DNA from: Synechococcus sp. CO36386bin_37
GTDB taxonomy: Bacteria > Cyanobacteriota > Cyanobacteriia > PCC-6307 > Cyanobiaceae
Direction: 5' to 3'
Assembly: GCA_011525445.1 (NCBI GenBank)
Contig: WTGE01000161.1
Coordinates: 1-16,948, forward strand
Length of the DNA: 16,948 nucleotides
Shown: piece by piece, positions 16,403 through 16,948 of the stretch
Numbering within the stretch: position 1 is the stretch's first letter
Layout: each line of letters starts with the position of its first letter
The notes under the pieces: model-generated
Databases searched by the model: none
What the model saw: only the letters and a program-made list of their open reading frames with translations
What the model was told of the DNA's origin: nothing
Made by a program: the position numbers and the translations under genes

Positions 16403-16603
16403 ACGCGAACGCAGTGGCTTTTCCGCCCAAACAATCTATTCGAAAAACGCACAGCCGTTGATATAGCTCTTCCCAGCAGTCGAAGAAGCATTCCTGTCAA
16501 TCAACTTCAACAATTAACAGGAACATACGGGCTACACCATGAATGCGATGGCCGCGATCCTTATCCTGTTGTGCAGATGAACAGAAACAACCTCATGCCC
16601 TAA
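16403..16603 (+). pseudogene. Possible gene relic: start-less 66-codon open frame
   Basis: The frame from the TAA at 16400-16402 to the TAA at 16601-16603 is open for 66 codons but has no ATG, GTG or TTG until the last ten or so codons. GC within it is about 48-50% over 16441-16560, while flanking lines are 22-32%. The translation has a protein-like composition, for example TGTYGLHHECDGRDPYPVVQ near the end. I do not recognise a family. It could be the 3' remnant of a decayed gene, a gene with an unusual start, or chance. Confidence 0.25.
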
Positions 16604-16700
16604 GAGAACAACTCAAATTTTGTTTATACTTGGAATTTTAAATCGACAAATACAAAACAAACAATATTATAAACTCTGAAATATATCTAGTCGAGAGTTT

Positions 16701-16948
16701 CTAACCACTAATCATTATCGTATCGCATTGGCCGTTGTTGGTGGGACTTTGTATTTGGTTTTGTGCGCAGTCGTGCAGCCTCACCCCCCGGTTACTTGGT
16801 GTTGATGTCAAGGCATTGAACACAGGCAATTGTTGAACAGCTTTGCGCTGCGCTGTTGTACTTGCTCCACCAAAGCGAACTTGAAGGTCTGCCGAAACTC
16901 TGGTCTCGAAAGCCTCGTCGTACGAAATATTCACTCTAGCTGTTAATC
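16701..16948 (-). CDS. 3' end of an unidentified gene cut by the right window edge
   Basis: A minus-strand frame is open from the right edge to TAG at 16701-16703, giving 82 residues. A GTG at 16934 is an in-frame possible start, but the frame continues past it without a stop, so this is more likely the C-terminal part of a longer protein. GC recovers to about 47% here after the AT-rich island. The visible part starts with alternating hydrophobic and polar residues suggestive of beta strands (ARVNISYDEAFETRVSADL), followed by VRFGGASTTAQRKAVQQLPV and a polar, Asn/Gln-rich tail. I do not recognise the family. Confidence 0.4.
   Translation of the reverse strand, partial: LTARVNISYDEAFETRVSADLQVRFGGASTTAQRKAVQQLPVFNALTSTPSNRGVRLHDCAQNQIQSPTNNGQCDTIMISG

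Noticed and set aside
16542..16580. 13-residue hydrophobic frame beginning ATGAATGCG, like a small photosystem or cytochrome subunit
   Set aside because: Too short, no ribosome binding site and no match to small subunits I know; a longer frame overlaps it.
1..16948. CRISPR arrays, insertion sequences, phage or toxin-antitoxin genes
   Set aside because: No regularly spaced repeats, transposase, integrase or paired small toxin/antitoxin frames were seen on either strand.

Overview
The window looks like chromosomal DNA of a marine picocyanobacterium of the Synechococcus/Cyanobium lineage. The proteins read as cyanobacterial: a ferredoxin-type IspG, a carboxyl-terminal processing protease, a phosphite/phosphonate-type ABC transporter and Mfd. 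Genes are tightly packed, and coding DNA of roughly 50-58% GC is broken by short AT-rich gaps. This assignment is inferred from protein character and gene company. No rRNA, tRNA, CRISPR array, insertion sequence or phage gene was found.

Layout. (1) 1-1177: the C-terminal half of catalase-peroxidase KatG, entering from the left edge. (2) 1178-1526: an AT-rich gap, then a small exported protein (1527-1763) whose stop overlaps tail-to-tail with the next gene. (3) 1758-6871, minus strand: a compact cluster read as aminotransferase, phnD, phnC, a double-length phnE and an SGNH hydrolase. Its 4-nt overlaps and 12-22 nt gaps indicate one operon for uptake of a small oxyanion such as phosphite or phosphonate. 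(4) 6993-10604, plus strand: a VOC-fold protein, a family 4 uracil-DNA glycosylase, ispG and ctp, separated by 22-44 nt and probably co-transcribed, diverging from the phn cluster. (5) 10867-11898, minus strand: an unidentified protein and, upstream of it, an exported HExxH metallopeptidase-like protein. (6) 11945-15792, minus strand: mfd followed by a small acidic membrane protein and a clear intrinsic terminator. (7) 15793-16948: a gene-poor, locally very AT-rich stretch holding a start-less open frame that resembles a gene relic, then the 3' end of an unidentified minus-strand gene cut by the right edge.

How the genes fit together. PhnD would bind the substrate in the periplasm, the fused PhnE would form the membrane channel and PhnC would supply ATP hydrolysis. 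No catabolic gene (phosphite dehydrogenase, C-P lyase, phosphonatase) is in the window, so the substrate and its fate cannot be read here. The other clusters are housekeeping: isoprenoid precursor synthesis (IspG), extracytoplasmic proteolysis (Ctp), uracil excision (UDG) and transcription-coupled repair (Mfd). The most interesting points are the fused permease with its conserved-looking flanking enzymes, a hairpin over the likely ribosome binding site that opens the phn operon, the exported metallopeptidase pair, and the relic-like frame in the AT-rich island. I found no convincing new defence or mobile system.
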